Shown: in pieces, positions 11,455-22,916 of the stretch
Numbering within the stretch: position 1 is the first letter of the stretch
Layout of the letters: each line of letters opens with the position of its first letter
Assembly (NCBI RefSeq): GCF_035594125.1
Contig: NC_087168.1
Location: 18,706,150-18,770,149, forward strand
Length of the DNA stretch: 64,000 nucleotides
From: Scylla paramamosain
Lineage: Eukaryota; Arthropoda; Malacostraca; Decapoda; Portunidae
Direction of reading: 5' to 3'
Notes under the pieces: generated by a model
Told to the model about the DNA's origin: nothing
What the model saw: the letters and a program-made list of their open reading frames with translations, nothing else
The model's database searches: none
Translations under genes and position numbers: made by a program

Positions 11455-12065
11455 GCCTCAGTCTCTATTGGATCCCCTGTGGTCGGTTTTGGTAGTCTTA
11501 GGATGCAGTTGACCAGGTGCCAGTGTTGGGGAAGGTTATGCTAGCTGTCTTTCAAAGGGTGCTGTAATGTTTAAGTTCCACCGTCCTTCATTTAGAATTT
11601 TAGCAGAATTTTACGTGTTCAAGGTCTAGTGAGTCTTGTTTAGGAGTTTTGTAAGCTTTTATGATAAAGTTGGCCAATGTGAGGAAGGTTACAGATGTTG
11701 TTTTATAAAGGGTGCTGTAAGTATTCAAGTTTCACTGCAGTTTGTTACACCGCCCTTTGTTTACGTTTGACATTTCACCAGGTGCCTATGTGAGAAGGTC
11801 ATGCCAGTTATCTCTCAAAGTTCAAGTATTCAAGTTCCATCATCCTTTATCTAGAGCTTTAGCAGGGTCAGGTGTTCAAGGTGAAGTACGCTTTGTTTTC
11901 GTTGGAGATTTGGTCGGAATTCGTGATACAATTGGGCAGATGGTGTTGTGATGAACGTCATGGCATCTCTCTCAAAGGTGTTCAGGTGTTCAAATCCCAC
12001 TGGCCTTTGTTTAGAGTTCTAGCACAGTCTTAAGGTACAATTGACCAGGTGCTCCGTGTCCATGT
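11455..12065 (+). repeat. Degenerate tandem array, ~110-157 bp unit, four copies
   Basis: The marker 'CAAAGGGTGCTGTAAT...TTCAAGTTCCAC' begins near 11,553, 11,706, 11,816 and 11,972 (spacings 153, 110, 156). Each is preceded by a 'GACCAGGTGCC...GAAGGTTATG' segment and followed by 'CCTTTGTTTAGAGTTTTAGCA'. Units are well diverged. The 11,742-11,951 frame is a by-product. Confidence 0.75.
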
Positions 12066-12379
12066 TGCAGCGGTTTGTTTAAGTGAAGAGAATAATGGGA
12101 ATGCAAAAGGCCAGTTTACGTGTACACAAGCAAACTCATGAATACTTAAGACCTACAATCTATCATCATCTTCTTTATCATTTTCTTTAATCGATTTATA
12201 AATGTCGTGGCTGTTTCTTGCTAGCCTTTCCATCGTTTCCTGTCTCTCGAATGCTTCTTCAATCCTTATTCCAGCTATCATCGTCATCCATTTTCTATCA
12301 AACCTTCTCTTCGAACTAACTTCTTCTACACTTACCATATTTTCGCTATATTTCTTACAGCCATTCACAAACCTATTTT

Positions 12380-12490
12380 TTTCTCCTCTTTCTTAAGTGT
12401 GGAGGTCAGCCAAACCCACAAAAAAAAAAAAAAAAAAATGGGAAGAAATAAACCCACCAAGTTGCCGCCTCCAAAAAAAGAAAATAAAAG
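12380..12490 (+). repeat. D-repeat copy (weak)
   Basis: A T-rich lead, then 'AAGTGTGGAGGTCAGCCAAACCCAC', A19, then 'ACCAAGTTGCCGCCTCC'. This resembles the diverged D-repeat form at 27.0 and 49.3 kb (GTGTGGAGGAG.CT..C.A). Confidence 0.35.
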
Positions 12491-13200
12491 GATAGAAAGA
12501 TTCCCAAAACTGTGCGTCTCTTGCTTTTGTTCTTTGTTTCTCTAGCGTGTGCAATCCGCTTTCTGCAGTATCCGCCTGGGATGCGGGACTACGATTCGTG
12601 CATGTGAGTTTTCAAGACAGAATAAAAAGAAAACAGTAGGCAGTCACCTCTTACTGACAATTATAATGGCAAACTTAAAGACGTCAGGAGCTGGAAATGC
12701 AAGCGAATGATAGTGTGAATGAACGTATGAGAGAGAGAGAGCGAGAGAAACTGCTGACGAATGAATATGCAAGGAAACAACAGCTGTGATTTTGATGCAT
12801 TTTATGAAAGCGAAAGAAAGAACAGACCTGGAAAGTTGAAATGAAGAAAGTAACGTATGAAAAAAGCCAAACAAAACCCACACACTCACAAACACACGTC
12901 ACTTAAAGAAACAACAACACTCTTTTCTGTCCCTCTGATCACCTTCTCTCCTGAAACACATTCATATCACAAGAGGGGAGGACAAAACCTTATACGCAAC
13001 AAGTATAGGAGGTATAAAGAGGACCCAGAGATTACATAGACGAGGAAAGAGCGAACTCCTGACGCTGCAAGAATGGTGAGGCGCGGCTTTGTGTGGCGGA
13101 CAAGACCAGTGATTGAAGGGCCGAGGCAAGAGGCGAGCTGAGAGGGTCTGGTGGCAAGCAGGGTGTTGAAATACGACAAAGTTATGAAGCTGGGTCCGTG
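12490..13200. other. Unique DNA, nothing recognised
   Basis: No repeat family, RNA or coding signal was found. Short frames at 12,644-12,902 and 12,967-13,179 on the minus strand have no recognisable domain. Confidence 0.4.
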
Positions 13201-13645
13201 TTTCGGCGTGGAAGAAAGGTGGCGGGAGGGTTGAGGGAAACGGGAAGGTGAAAGGAAGGGAGAGCGAAGGAGCTGGAAGGTGGAAGAACGGGAGGATGGA
13301 AGAGGAGATGCTAGATGGAAGGAAGGATGAAGAAATTGGAAAATGGAAGGAAAGGAAGATGGAAGAAAGGATGAAAGGGCGGGAGGCTGAAAGGAAGAGA
13401 GACTGAAAGAGCTGGAATATAGAAGGAAAGGAAAATGGAAGATAGGATAGAGAGGGAGAAGTTAGGAGGAAAGGAGAGGGAAGGATCTGGAAAAATGGGA
13501 AGGAAGGAAGAATGGAAGGGCGGGAGGCTGGAAGGAAGATAGGGTGAAGAAGCTGAAAGGTGGAATGACGGACAGATTAAAGGTCGGGAAGGTGAAAGAG
13601 CTGGATTGCTGGAAAGTGAAGGACGAAGGATGGAAGTAAGGAACG
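13200..13645. repeat. Purine-strand tandem array, ~140 bp unit, three copies
   Basis: The plus strand is almost all purine, built from GGAAGGA and GGATGGAAG. A longer order is visible: GGGCGGGAGGCTG at 13,377 and 13,518 (141 bp apart), and the phrase GAGCTGGAA/AAGCTGAAA near 13,262, 13,401 and 13,545. The minus-strand 121-codon frame is its Phe/Ser/Pro-rich translation. Confidence 0.65.
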
Positions 13646-14860
13646 AACTGGTGGGAAAACAAAAATAAAGAGAAGAGCCTTAGAGGTGAGAAAGAGAAAG
13701 AGACAGATTTAATAATTCTCACCAACACGTCTGTGAGAGTGACGGGAAGTGAGACCTGAGAGAATAAAATAAGCTTTGCAAACCGAGATGCTGCTCTGGC
13801 GAAGAAATGTTTTGGTTTGAGAGGCACAAAACATCTTCAGCGACATTAGAGTTACCCTCCCTTTTTATTTACATTTTAGAGAGGTAGACAAAAATGGTAC
13901 AAGGAAAAGCCCTCTTCAAAAATACCCCCCACCCGAAAAAAAAAAAAAAACAAGAGAACCAAAGGAGTTAACCAATTTAGATTTTGAGGTTTCTTGATAC
14001 TTTGGAGTGACTCAAAATACATAACACAAGTCCCAAGACCCACAATGTTTTTTGTAAATTAAAAGAGAGAAACAAATCTCAGAAAGAAGGTTTTTGTTTT
14101 GAGATATACCAGATTATTTTAGCCATGCAAGAGTTCTCCCTTTCTACACCAATCCAGAATGATACATAAAATACAGGACAAGCAAATCCCATGACCTGCA
14201 GTGTGCTAACTTTTTTTTTTATGAAGGAGAGACTCTGGACAAGGGGAACAAACTGATAAAAAGTACCTAAAAAAAAGAAGCAGTTCTAAAAATAAGCCAA
14301 AACCAGGACAGCCACAAAAATATATTGGTCAGGTTTTTAGAATCTTCCTGCAGTTACATTTTTAGAAGTGACACGTTGAAAGGACTTGTCTTTTTCTTCC
14401 CTTTTGTCGCCTTGGTCTAAATCCTTAACACGTGAAAAAAAAAAAAGAAAAAGAAAAAGAAATAACGTTCACGTAGCCAGAACCAAGCTGTCACGTCTTT
14501 ATCACAGCATCAATCTGTCACAGCATCACGTCATCATGATTAACATTGTAATTCCTGGCGCGAACTATTATTGGCGAAGCAGGCAGAGGAAATGAAGATA
14601 TGCTCAGTGAATGACAGGTGATGGTCGGTGCAATCTTTATTACAATCATCATCACTATCAATCATCAACGAAAATCATTCATTATTAACTCGAGCTAAAT
14701 TAATATGAGATCAGATACAGGTGACTAATGAAGGACAGGTGAATGACAGGTAAGGACAGGTGACAATAAAAGACAATAAAGCTTCCAATGAACACAGTTT
14801 TTGCTTATTAATTTTTCTTACTGAAATTCATGACTTAAGCTTTTGAGATTTTTAACATGC
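13645..14860. other. Low-information DNA with A-runs; possible weak D-repeat copy
   Basis: Holds A-runs at 13,937 and 14,440 and a segment at 14,205-14,290 starting with T10 and 'ATGAAGGAGAGACTCTGGAC AAGGGG', which resembles the D-repeat core. AGGTGA-type short repeats lie at 14,715-14,760. No gene is seen. Confidence 0.35.
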
Positions 14861-15190
14861 AGTGTCCTAACCTAAATTAACCTGACAAGATGCAGTGCCC
14901 TAACCTAACACAACCAAACAACTTAACAAGACACAATGACCTAATTTAACATAGTCCAACAAGATGCACCGCCCTAACTTTACATTACAAGATGCAGTGT
15001 ACTAACCTAACCGAACATGATGCAGTGTCCAAACCTAACCTAACCAAATATAACCTTATCAGACGCAGTGTCCTAACTTAACCTAACAAAATGCAGTGTC
15101 CTAACTTAACCTAACAAGACGCAGCGTACTAACCTAACCTAACCTAACCTAACTTAACCAAACATAACCTAACGAGAAGCAATGTCCGTG
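14861..15190. repeat. CCTAA-rich minisatellite (telomere-like, C strand)
   Basis: About ten units of 'AAGATGCAGTGTCCTAACCTAAC' alternate with variable numbers of CCTAA, CTTAA and CCAAA pentamers. The purest part, at about 15,131-15,155, has four to five consecutive AACCT pentamers. CCTAA is the complement of the arthropod telomere unit TTAGG. Here each run is punctuated by a GATGCAGTGTC spacer, so this is a derived minisatellite and not a terminal telomere. Confidence 0.85.
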
Positions 15191-15439
15191 AACGTGTATT
15201 ATTTTGCTCCTCTCATTCCTCCCTGACTGCAACGTGACTTAGGGAGCCGGACCGGACCCAGCGCACACCGGAAGGCTGCTACATAATAAACTACACTCCA
15301 CTCTTCGCTCCCAGACTCCAACATTTCCTTGGCGGGAAAAATAAACAATGTAAACGACACAGAAATGCATATATTCAATCACCTCAAAAAAATTCATTAC
15401 TAACGATGTAGTTATAGAATGGAAAACTCTTGTGTCTCT

Positions 15440-15447
15440 GTCTCTCC

Positions 15448-15493
<46 letters not shown>
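15440..15493. repeat. (CT)n microsatellite
   Basis: About 45 bp of CT with short CTGT/CCGT leader units. Confidence 0.95.
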
Positions 15494-15496
<3 letters not shown>

Positions 15497-15499
15497 ACC

Positions 15500-16180
15500 A
15501 CCAAAGACACACATAAAAATCCACGTACTTAACCGTTCTAATTAAATAATCACTAACGATCTACAGAAAAAGAAAAGCTTACTAAAGATATACTGAACAA
15601 CATCACAAGTTAACTCACTGACCACGAGCATCACCTCCTCCCACGTGTCACCAAATGAGGCTCGATTCAACACTGAGGTTTACATTTACCTCTGGATTTG
15701 CGTTGCCAACAGAGTGAACCTTATGGGAACCTTGCGGCAAACCAGAGTCCACGCCCACAAAACATGCATGCTTTTTTAACTGGGTACGAATGGCTTTAGA
15801 ACGAGATACATATGAGCAAAGCAACACAGGACAATGGAATGCAATATACAGAGCGACTGTCTTGGAGTGAAATGGCTGAAAAAAAAAAATAGCAAGATGG
15901 ATTTTTACATACTACAACAAGGCTCCGATTCATTTCGCTCATAACTATTTCAATATATTTTTCACCCTTTCTTTTTTACAGTGACGCGGTTATCTAGTTC
16001 ATGCTCCACGGAAAGCCTGTAGCTATCACTCCCTTGTCCCGCTGCGCTCCACCCCACTGGCTCGGGAAAGTTTTTTGAGGCTGGCACGAGAAACAGTGAC
16101 CCTTGTACATGCTCTCCTATTTTTTCACCCACGACACGAGGATGATATGGTGGCAGGTGGTGAAAAATGAACACTTTAGC
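15500..16180. other. Unique DNA, no gene recognised
   Basis: An open frame at 15,962-16,192 on the minus strand encodes 76 residues of mixed composition without a motif I recognise. No repeat homology was found. Confidence 0.35.
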
Positions 16181-16400
16181 TGTAATAAACAACTCAGAAC
16201 ATTAGGAAAGCTGCATGAAACATTTACAAACGTATAACAAAGAGGATAGCTATTAACAGAGTAGATATTTCAATTTCTAGCCAGTGTAATGAGAAACAAG
16301 GCTCACAACAACAGGAAATCTACAAATAAGCTTTCACAAACACATATAAGAAGCAAGAATGCCATCAAAATAGTAGATATTCAAACTCATAGGCAGTATA
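16180..16400. repeat. Tandem duplication, ~113 bp
   Basis: 'GTAGATATTTCAATTTCTAG.CAGTGTAATG' at about 16,260 recurs diverged at about 16,373. Both sit in a longer matching frame with 'TTTACAAACGTATAACAAAG' and 'TTTCACAAACACATATAAGA'. Confidence 0.55.
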
Positions 16401-16719
16401 ATGTTTAGAGATGGCTATAGAACTAAAAAGAGACGTTTCAGTATTGTTCGTGATGAAGGTACGTAGAACAGCAATGAAAATATGAAGTGTATTGCTTCTT
16501 TTCCACCTCTAACTCATTCGCTGATCGCCACAAGGGAAGCGTTACACTGTGAGCCATTAGGGTAACTAAGCTTCTTCTTCCTGATACGTACTGAGATATT
16601 CCTCCCAGCCACGCCTCAGGCAGTACTGGGAACACGGAGGTTACGGGAATATCTGTCCGTCTTTGCCGTTTCCTGTCTTTCTCCACTAAGTCGGTAATAG
16701 AAATGTCAGCAGTTCGTCA

Positions 16720-16721
16720 GT

Positions 16722-16765
<44 letters not shown>

Positions 16766-17100
16766 ATGGTAATAGTAGTGGTGGTGCTTCACGTCTCCTT
16801 ATCCTCTTGTCTGCAAGTTTATTAATATCTTCACTCAGTCTCCAAAATAACAGGTAGTTGGTAGTAATAGTAGTAAAAGTAATTGTAATTGTGCTTAAAG
16901 TAAATCTAGCAATCTCCTTGTATCCTCTTATGTTCTTATATCAACAAGTTTATTAATATCTTGTCTCTATCCCCAGTAAGTACACAAGGATGACAGACAG
17001 GTAGTGGTAATAGTATAGCATTTCAACACTGGCAGTCTCTTGTATCCTCTTACGTTCTTATCTCTAATTTATTGATATTCTCAGTCTCTACCTGCAGTCA
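16720..17100. repeat. Tandem array, ~121 bp unit with embedded GTA tract
   Basis: Units carry 'ATCCTCTTATGTTCTTAT' (16,801; 16,922; 17,044), then 'AAGTTTATTAATATCTT', then 'CAGTCTCTACC', then a (GTA)n-type tract. The tract is long in the first unit (about 16,722-16,764) and short in the next two. The trinucleotide repeat is thus part of the duplicated unit. Confidence 0.7.
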
Positions 17101-17348
17101 ATACCTCCAGGCAGTGTCAGTCCGCATGATATACCGTGGGAATGGAAGAGACAAATAGCGTGACCTCTGAGTTGAACCATTACTGAGTTTTGTGAGGAGT
17201 ATCGTGTTACTATTGTCCCTCACGTGGTCGTTATGAAAATGAGGAAAGGTTAATTGCCTCCTGATTACCTGCCCGCTTTGGATATTATCAATTATACGAT
17301 TTATTAGCAATTCAGATGGAAAGCGCCCGGAGGATTTATTTTTTGCAG

Positions 17349-17459
17349 GGACGGTGGATGAACAATATCAAATGTCTGAGTGCCGCGTTCCGTCCTGCAG
17401 GGAAACGGTGTAGCCAGTGTTGTGTTGTGCACGGAGCGATGTTGTTTACTGAGGCGCAG
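17349..17459 (+). other. Possible internal exon (111 bp), unassigned
   Basis: The segment is preceded by a pyrimidine-rich acceptor-like string ending TTTTTTGCAG and followed by a donor-like CAG|GTGAGG. It is 37 codons long and open in one frame, with four cysteines. No protein family is recognised. Splice-like strings are common by chance, and a long TG microsatellite starts only 50 bp downstream, so confidence is low. Confidence 0.12.
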
Positions 17460-17507
17460 GTGAGGGGGAATTTTGCAATAGAAAGTGAGATGAATGGAAT
17501 ATCTTTG

Positions 17508-17622
<115 letters not shown>

Positions 17623-17721
17623 TATGTCTGTCTGCTTGTCACTGTTTTTTTTTGTCTGTCTGTCTATCTGGGTGTCTGTCTCTGTTATGTCTGCCTGTCT
17701 GTATGTCTGTCTACCTCCCCA

Positions 17722-17722
<1 letters not shown>

Positions 17723-17801
<79 letters not shown>
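17723..17801. repeat. (CT)n microsatellite, ~78 bp
   Basis: Pure CT tract downstream of the TG/TCTG block. Confidence 0.97.
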
Positions 17802-17804
<3 letters not shown>

Positions 17805-17949
17805 ATAACCCTTTACCCAGCTTCCGCTCGCACCCCTCACAGCGGAAGCATTAACGTCCCTACACACAGACACACACACACAATGAAAGCGTCTAAGGAA
17901 GTCTCGTCCTGTGCAACCTTCTCACTTCCCCTTGAAAGATGACTAATCA

Positions 17950-18720
17950 CTTGCGGAAAACCTCTCAACCTGCACTGAATTATTACAGGTGTTGCGGTAA
18001 TGAGTGGTCGTTTCATCTCGTCAGGAGGGATTTCACTATTTCACTATTTTGGCTCATGTTTTCTACATCACTAAGCACTCTGAAGCATTTTTTCTTGCTC
18101 TACAGCCACCTCTAAACACTATGCCGGCTAGAAATTCCAATAAAACCCTTTCTTCTAGCCATTTTTCCTTCTTGGAGACGTTTATAAAGGTTTCATACAC
18201 TGTACTTTGGGTCGCCAGTTGTTGCATATCACAGGGAAAGGGTTGACATTATGCTGGAAAGATTTCATTATAGTGTCAATATTAACTCGTATTCTGCAAG
18301 GGCGCAGTTCATTCTAATGTCCGGGTAGTCTTAATTTGCTTCCGTTATTTCCTGAGAGATGGTCTGATTGCTTTGCTTAATTGTTTCAGCTCCTTTTTTT
18401 CTTGCCTAATGTTGTCTTAATGTCTCTGGAATATCTTAAAGCATTCCTACACATGGTACACTTGTTATATTAAGTTCTTTTTGAGTTTCTGGTCTTGCCA
18501 AGTGCCGTGAATTGCAAGGGGGAAGAGAAGGAAGAGTTTTTACAACGTTAGCACGCGCCTAATGCTGCAAATTGGAAGGCTAAGGAGAATAAAGTGTTTT
18601 GTAATGTTAATAAACGCGTATCCAATTCATACCAGAGAATTAAACGTAATGTGGTGTATATATTAGTGTGCTTCACTTTGTGTGTGTGTGTGTGTGTGTG
18701 CGCGTCATGAATATGAACTT
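17950..18720. other. Unique DNA, no gene recognised
   Basis: AT-rich, with a short TG tract at 18,678-18,700. No family or RNA signal was seen. Confidence 0.4.
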
Positions 18721-18734
18721 AATTTAGACAACAC

Positions 18735-19890
18735 TAGAGGATAAGAACATTAGAAGGTAAGGCAACTGGAAAAGGTCACTCGATACACACAAAGCAGCTC
18801 CTGGGCGACTGAAACTCATCACTATCATCAGTAAATTGATCCCTAGTTTCATGAAATTTGTAAACATTGTCAATAAACTGAATTAAACTACCGTAAGAAC
18901 ACAGGACAAAAACAAGACTGCAAAAGGCCACTTGACTACACAAAAAACAGCTCCAGGGCGATTAAAACTTAACAGTTGCCATAAACATCCATGAATTTAT
19001 CCTCAGTTCCATGGAATTTGTAAACATAGTGTCAAGAAACTAAACTAGATTCACCAAGTCCTTTAAAAAAACATATAATTTCTCATCTTCCGTATATGCA
19101 TCCTCATTTTTTTTTCTTTTTATATTTATAAGCTCATTGTCAACAAACGAAACTAATCTGGTCAACTCTTTCCTTTTCTCTGGGGTTTCATTTACGAGAG
19201 CGACATAATAATCGAGCCTTTTTTTCTCTCTTATATTTCTTCATTTTACTCCTTCTTGTTCCCTTAGTCGGACTCGTAACATGTAAAAAGAAAGAAAAAT
19301 ACTGTTAGCGAATTAAACTGTATTAGCTCTTTTAATTTCTTCTGCATTATAACTAGACTTTTTTTTATTTCTTTTTAGTCATTTTTGTTCCCCTAGTCAT
19401 ACTCTAACACGTAAAAAGAAAGAAAATATTATTAACGAACTAAATTACATTGGCTAACTCCTTTCAGTTCTTCTTCTGCAGTTTCTTTTTAGGAAGCGAC
19501 ATGAAAACCCGGTCTTTTTAATAACCTCTTCTATCTTAACTCATTCTCCAAGCCGGACTCTCTAATAAGAAAGAAAAACGGTATTAACAAACTAAACTAT
19601 ATTGGCTAACTCCTTTCAGTTCTTCTTCTGCCGTTTCTTTTTATAGGAAGCGAGATTAAAACCAGTCTTTTTAATAATCTCTTTTATCTAAAGTCATTCT
19701 CCAAGCCGTACTCTCCAAGAAGTGGAAAAGAAAGAAAAATATTATAAACAAACTAGACTATATTTATATCTTTTAACTTCTTCTGCAGTTTCTTTTTAAA
19801 AAGCGATAGTACAACCAGTCTGTTTAAATAATTTCTTCTATCTTAACTCATTCTCCAAGCCGGACTCTCTAACATGTAAAAAATAAACAA
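18735..19890. repeat. Tandem array, ~130-155 bp unit, about seven copies
   Basis: The first two units are matched by 'AAAAGGTCACTCGA ... GCAGCTCCTGGGCGA' at 18,770 and 18,923 (152 bp). Later units are matched by 'CAAGCCGGACTCTC...AAAAAGAAAGAAAAAT...ACTAAACTATATTGGCTAAC' at 19,269, 19,399, 19,554, 19,707 and 19,861 (spacings 130, 155, 153, 154). A shared 'AAACTAAACTAGATTCACCAAGTCC' segment joins the two parts. The string 'AAGAACA...AAGG.AA.CTG.AAAAGG' in the first units faintly resembles the reverse complement of the LINE 3' UTR at 21.4 kb. Confidence 0.8.
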
Positions 19891-20068
19891 AAATCATAAC
19901 TACTGTTACTTCCCTCCTTGCTCCTGGCTTCCCCTTCTTTACGTGATTAACAGCTTGAGCTTCCTGCAGAGGAGGAGGAAGCAGCAGCACAGGAAATGCG
20001 TGCACCTCAGGAAACCAAGGATATGATGAATTAGACGAAGCAGTGGCGGAGGGCAGGGGCAGGGCGAG

Positions 20069-20078
20069 GCACAGAGAA

Positions 20079-20111
<33 letters not shown>

Positions 20112-20120
20112 GGAGGAGAA
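20069..20120. repeat. (AG)n microsatellite, interrupted
   Basis: AG and GGAGAGAGAGG units, about 50 bp. Confidence 0.95.
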
Positions 20121-20154
20121 AATGATGATACAATAGCACAGCAAGGAACTCATT

Positions 20155-20312
<158 letters not shown>

Positions 20313-20404
20313 GAAAGTGTGTAGTTTTTGATTATTGTATTTGATAACAATTTCCTCTTTCAATTATTGTTAACTTTACTGTTTTTTTTAGTTTGTAAGC
20401 TGTA

Positions 20405-20555
20405 GTCAGTATCTATCTATCTATTTATCTATCTATCTACGAATCTATCTATCTATCTACTCGTATATGTTTATCCCTATCAATGAGTCAATCTATCTGC
20501 CTATCTATCTGTCCACCGATCTACCTATACATCTACCTGTCTATCTACCTAGCCA
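20405..20555. repeat. Imperfect CTAT tetranucleotide repeat
   Basis: ATCTATCTAT with many substitutions (CTAC, CTGT, CGAT), running to about 20,555. Confidence 0.85.
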
Positions 20556-20826
20556 CTCATCTCTCCGTATACGAGTTGGCGTGTACCTGCAATATTTTCC
20601 CCTCACCCGCGTCAATCTCCTAAGCAAAGATCGTGCGTGGAGTGACTTAGGTGCGTCTGTTTAACGAAGCCCATTGCCGCCCATCACCTGCAGAGTAATG
20701 CTTCCCGTATCTCGGCGAGGACTGATGCAGCACCCTCTCTTAGGCTTGTACTGGCCCCATATACCTCCCTGTAACTGTACTTATTCTTCTGGTTGCTGGC
20801 GTGTTTCCAAAAATGTCTCTACTACT

Positions 20827-20828
<2 letters not shown>

Positions 20829-20911
<83 letters not shown>
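20829..20911. repeat. (CT)n microsatellite, ~82 bp
   Basis: Pure CT. Confidence 0.97.
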
Positions 20912-20912
<1 letters not shown>

Positions 20913-20929
20913 ATGGGTTTATAATGGCA

Positions 20930-21625
20930 AATGCTCTCTCCTAACCACCTCCATGCTATTCCTTCACCTTCACCGCTGCTTGTGCATACTCACGTCTCTT
21001 ATATCTTATTAATGCCCCAAATTAACCAACAACTCCATCGCCACACGCTCAGTAAAGTTAGTCTTGTCTTTTGCCTTCATTGCTACCTATTTCTCGATCA
21101 TCATATATTTGAAATGCTTAAAATTAACCAGTGCTTCTATTATCTCATATTCAGTAAGTTACAAGTCTTTCCCTCTTCAGTATTTTTTAGTCCTCATGCG
21201 TTTTATGTCTCAAATGCTTCGTAATTAACCAGTTTTTCTGTTGTTCCACGCTGAAGTTACTATACTGTTCCCCCACATCAGTAATCCCGATTCCTCAAGG
21301 CTTTTCTATTACGAAAGCTCAAAATTAATCAGTACCTCCGTTATCCCACGCTCATTAAATGTAGTGTAGTCTTTTGCCTTCAGTTAGACAAGTTTATGGA
21401 TGGGGATAACAGATAGAAATAGGTAGGTGTGTTTCATACAGGGACTGCCACGTGTAAGCCTGGTCGCTTCTTGCAGCTTCCCTTATTTCTTATGTTCTTA
21501 TGTTCTTATGTTCCTACTCCTCACGCCCCTTCTATCCCAGATGCTCAAAATCAATCAGTACCTTTGTTCCGTCTTGCCTAATATGGGAACTCTGGTGTTA
21601 TTGGCATCCTCTCCTTTCTTTTTCT
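20930..21625 (+). repeat. Tandem array, ~97-110 bp unit, interrupted by a LINE
   Basis: The marker 'AAATGCTTAAAATTAACCAG' and variants occurs near 21,017, 21,113, 21,210, 21,319 and 21,540, each followed by 'T.TT.TCC.ACGCTCAGTAAA'. The 220-bp gap between the last two is explained by the retrotransposon fragment at about 21,390-21,513. The unit resumes afterwards at TCCTCACGCCCCTTCTATCC. Confidence 0.75.
21389..21513 (+). mobile_element. 5'-truncated CR1-like LINE 3' end, nested in tandem array
   Basis: Begins at the last codons of a reverse-transcriptase ORF (translating to LDKFMDGDNR, then a stop) and continues through the 3' UTR (GGGACTGCCACGTGT, TCTTGCAGCTTCCC). It ends in three in-phase TTATGTTC 8-mers. 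It sits between two parts of one tandem unit, and removing it would restore the ~100 bp spacing. It is better preserved than the 6.3 and 62.5 kb copies, so it is probably the youngest of the three. Severe 5' truncation is usual for this element class. Confidence 0.8.
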
Positions 21626-21847
21626 CTTACCGAGGAAAAATAATTTATAAAACGTATTTCCTCCATTGACACAGTTTTTTTTTTTTTTTCTCATCACTCT
21701 ATTCTCGGACAACGCTCGTGTCAGTATTGTTTGACATGGTGCAGAATACTGTCACTACAATAGAGCACTCCCGGAGACTCAACACCTCCTGAGCCTCAAG
21801 TCATTTATAAGTCCGTTACACTTTCCTACTCGTACACAGAATCAATC

Positions 21848-21911
21848 AGCGAGAAGTGTGTGTACTCGGCAGTTACAGTTAGTCTGCTCCGGGAAGTGAG
21901 GAGTGCCTGTG
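21848..21911 (+). other. Possible first exon with splice donor
   Basis: Initiator-like CAGTTACAGTTAG, then GTCTGCTCCGGGAAG and a donor-like TGTG|GTGAGTAG at 21,912. There is no open frame of note and no downstream exon that I can identify. Weak. Confidence 0.08.
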
Positions 21912-22132
21912 GTGAGTAGCGACGCTCGGGAAGAGAAAACCATTTAGAGAACCTCAATACGATAGTCTTTTCTTGCAGAGGATGCTTCTTCTACGGTGTC
22001 CTTGAGTGCGATATCCTAGCTGGCGTGTCTTTCTACAACAGGAAGTCCTTGTTACGGTCCCTTTCTTGAATAGGACTTACTTTTTAGAGTGTCTTTGTTA
22101 TGTTATGATGGCGTGTGCCGTCACGGTGGCTG

Positions 22133-22245
<113 letters not shown>

Positions 22246-22359
22246 GGCGGGGGAACGAGGACGCAGCCTGTGTTAAGTGAGGCATGCACGAGACTCTTCT
22301 TTCTGCTGCCTCTCTCTTCTTCCCTTGTGTTGCGGGGCTAATGATGTGAAGACTTGAGA

Positions 22360-22745
22360 GAGTACCAGTGTCGCCTTGGCTTATATACACTCTCCATGTC
22401 CTCGCAGTGAATGATGACCTTGGATAATGACAGTGTGCTTTTTCATAAGGAGCATGACCTGACTGTAGGGAAACGGCAAAGAGGTGCAATTTTTAGCATA
22501 TTCTCTTGACTCTTCGCAATGAAAGACGATTCTGAATATTAACTATGACGCTTAGGACCAACACCCGACGGTAGGGATGCAGCAAAAGAGGAGTACAATT
22601 TTCAGCATATACTCTTGACTCGCTTGCTTGAAATATATTCTGCGTATCCTTGCAGTGAAGAAAAGACCGTGGGAATAACACTACGACACAGTACGACACT
22701 TGTCCATAGGGATTATGACCTGACAGTAGGGAAGGGACACAGGAA
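22360..22745. repeat. Degenerate tandem array, ~105-155 bp unit
   Basis: The marker 'CCTGACTGTAGGGAAACGGCA' recurs near 22,465, 22,571 and 22,725. It is followed by 'AAGAGG.G.ACAATTTTCAGC', and 'ACTCTTGACTC' follows that in the first two units. Each lies near an 'ATGA.C.T' lead and a 'CCTTGCAGTGAA' segment. Confidence 0.65.
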
Positions 22746-22874
22746 AAAGGGTAGAAGTGGAGGTTTTTGTTGATTCGTTATAATAAAAAAAAATAAATAA
22801 AAAATTGCTCTTGACATCTGTTCTTTCTTTGTATTTAATGGATTACACTTGAATAAAAAAAAATAGAGAAAACT

Positions 22875-22916
<42 letters not shown>

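Noticed and set aside
12000..12016. Second tRNA-like string (GTTCAAATCCCAC)
   Set aside because: It is part of the 11.5-12.06 kb tandem unit, where the same place reads TTCAAGTTCCAC in other copies; no cloverleaf.
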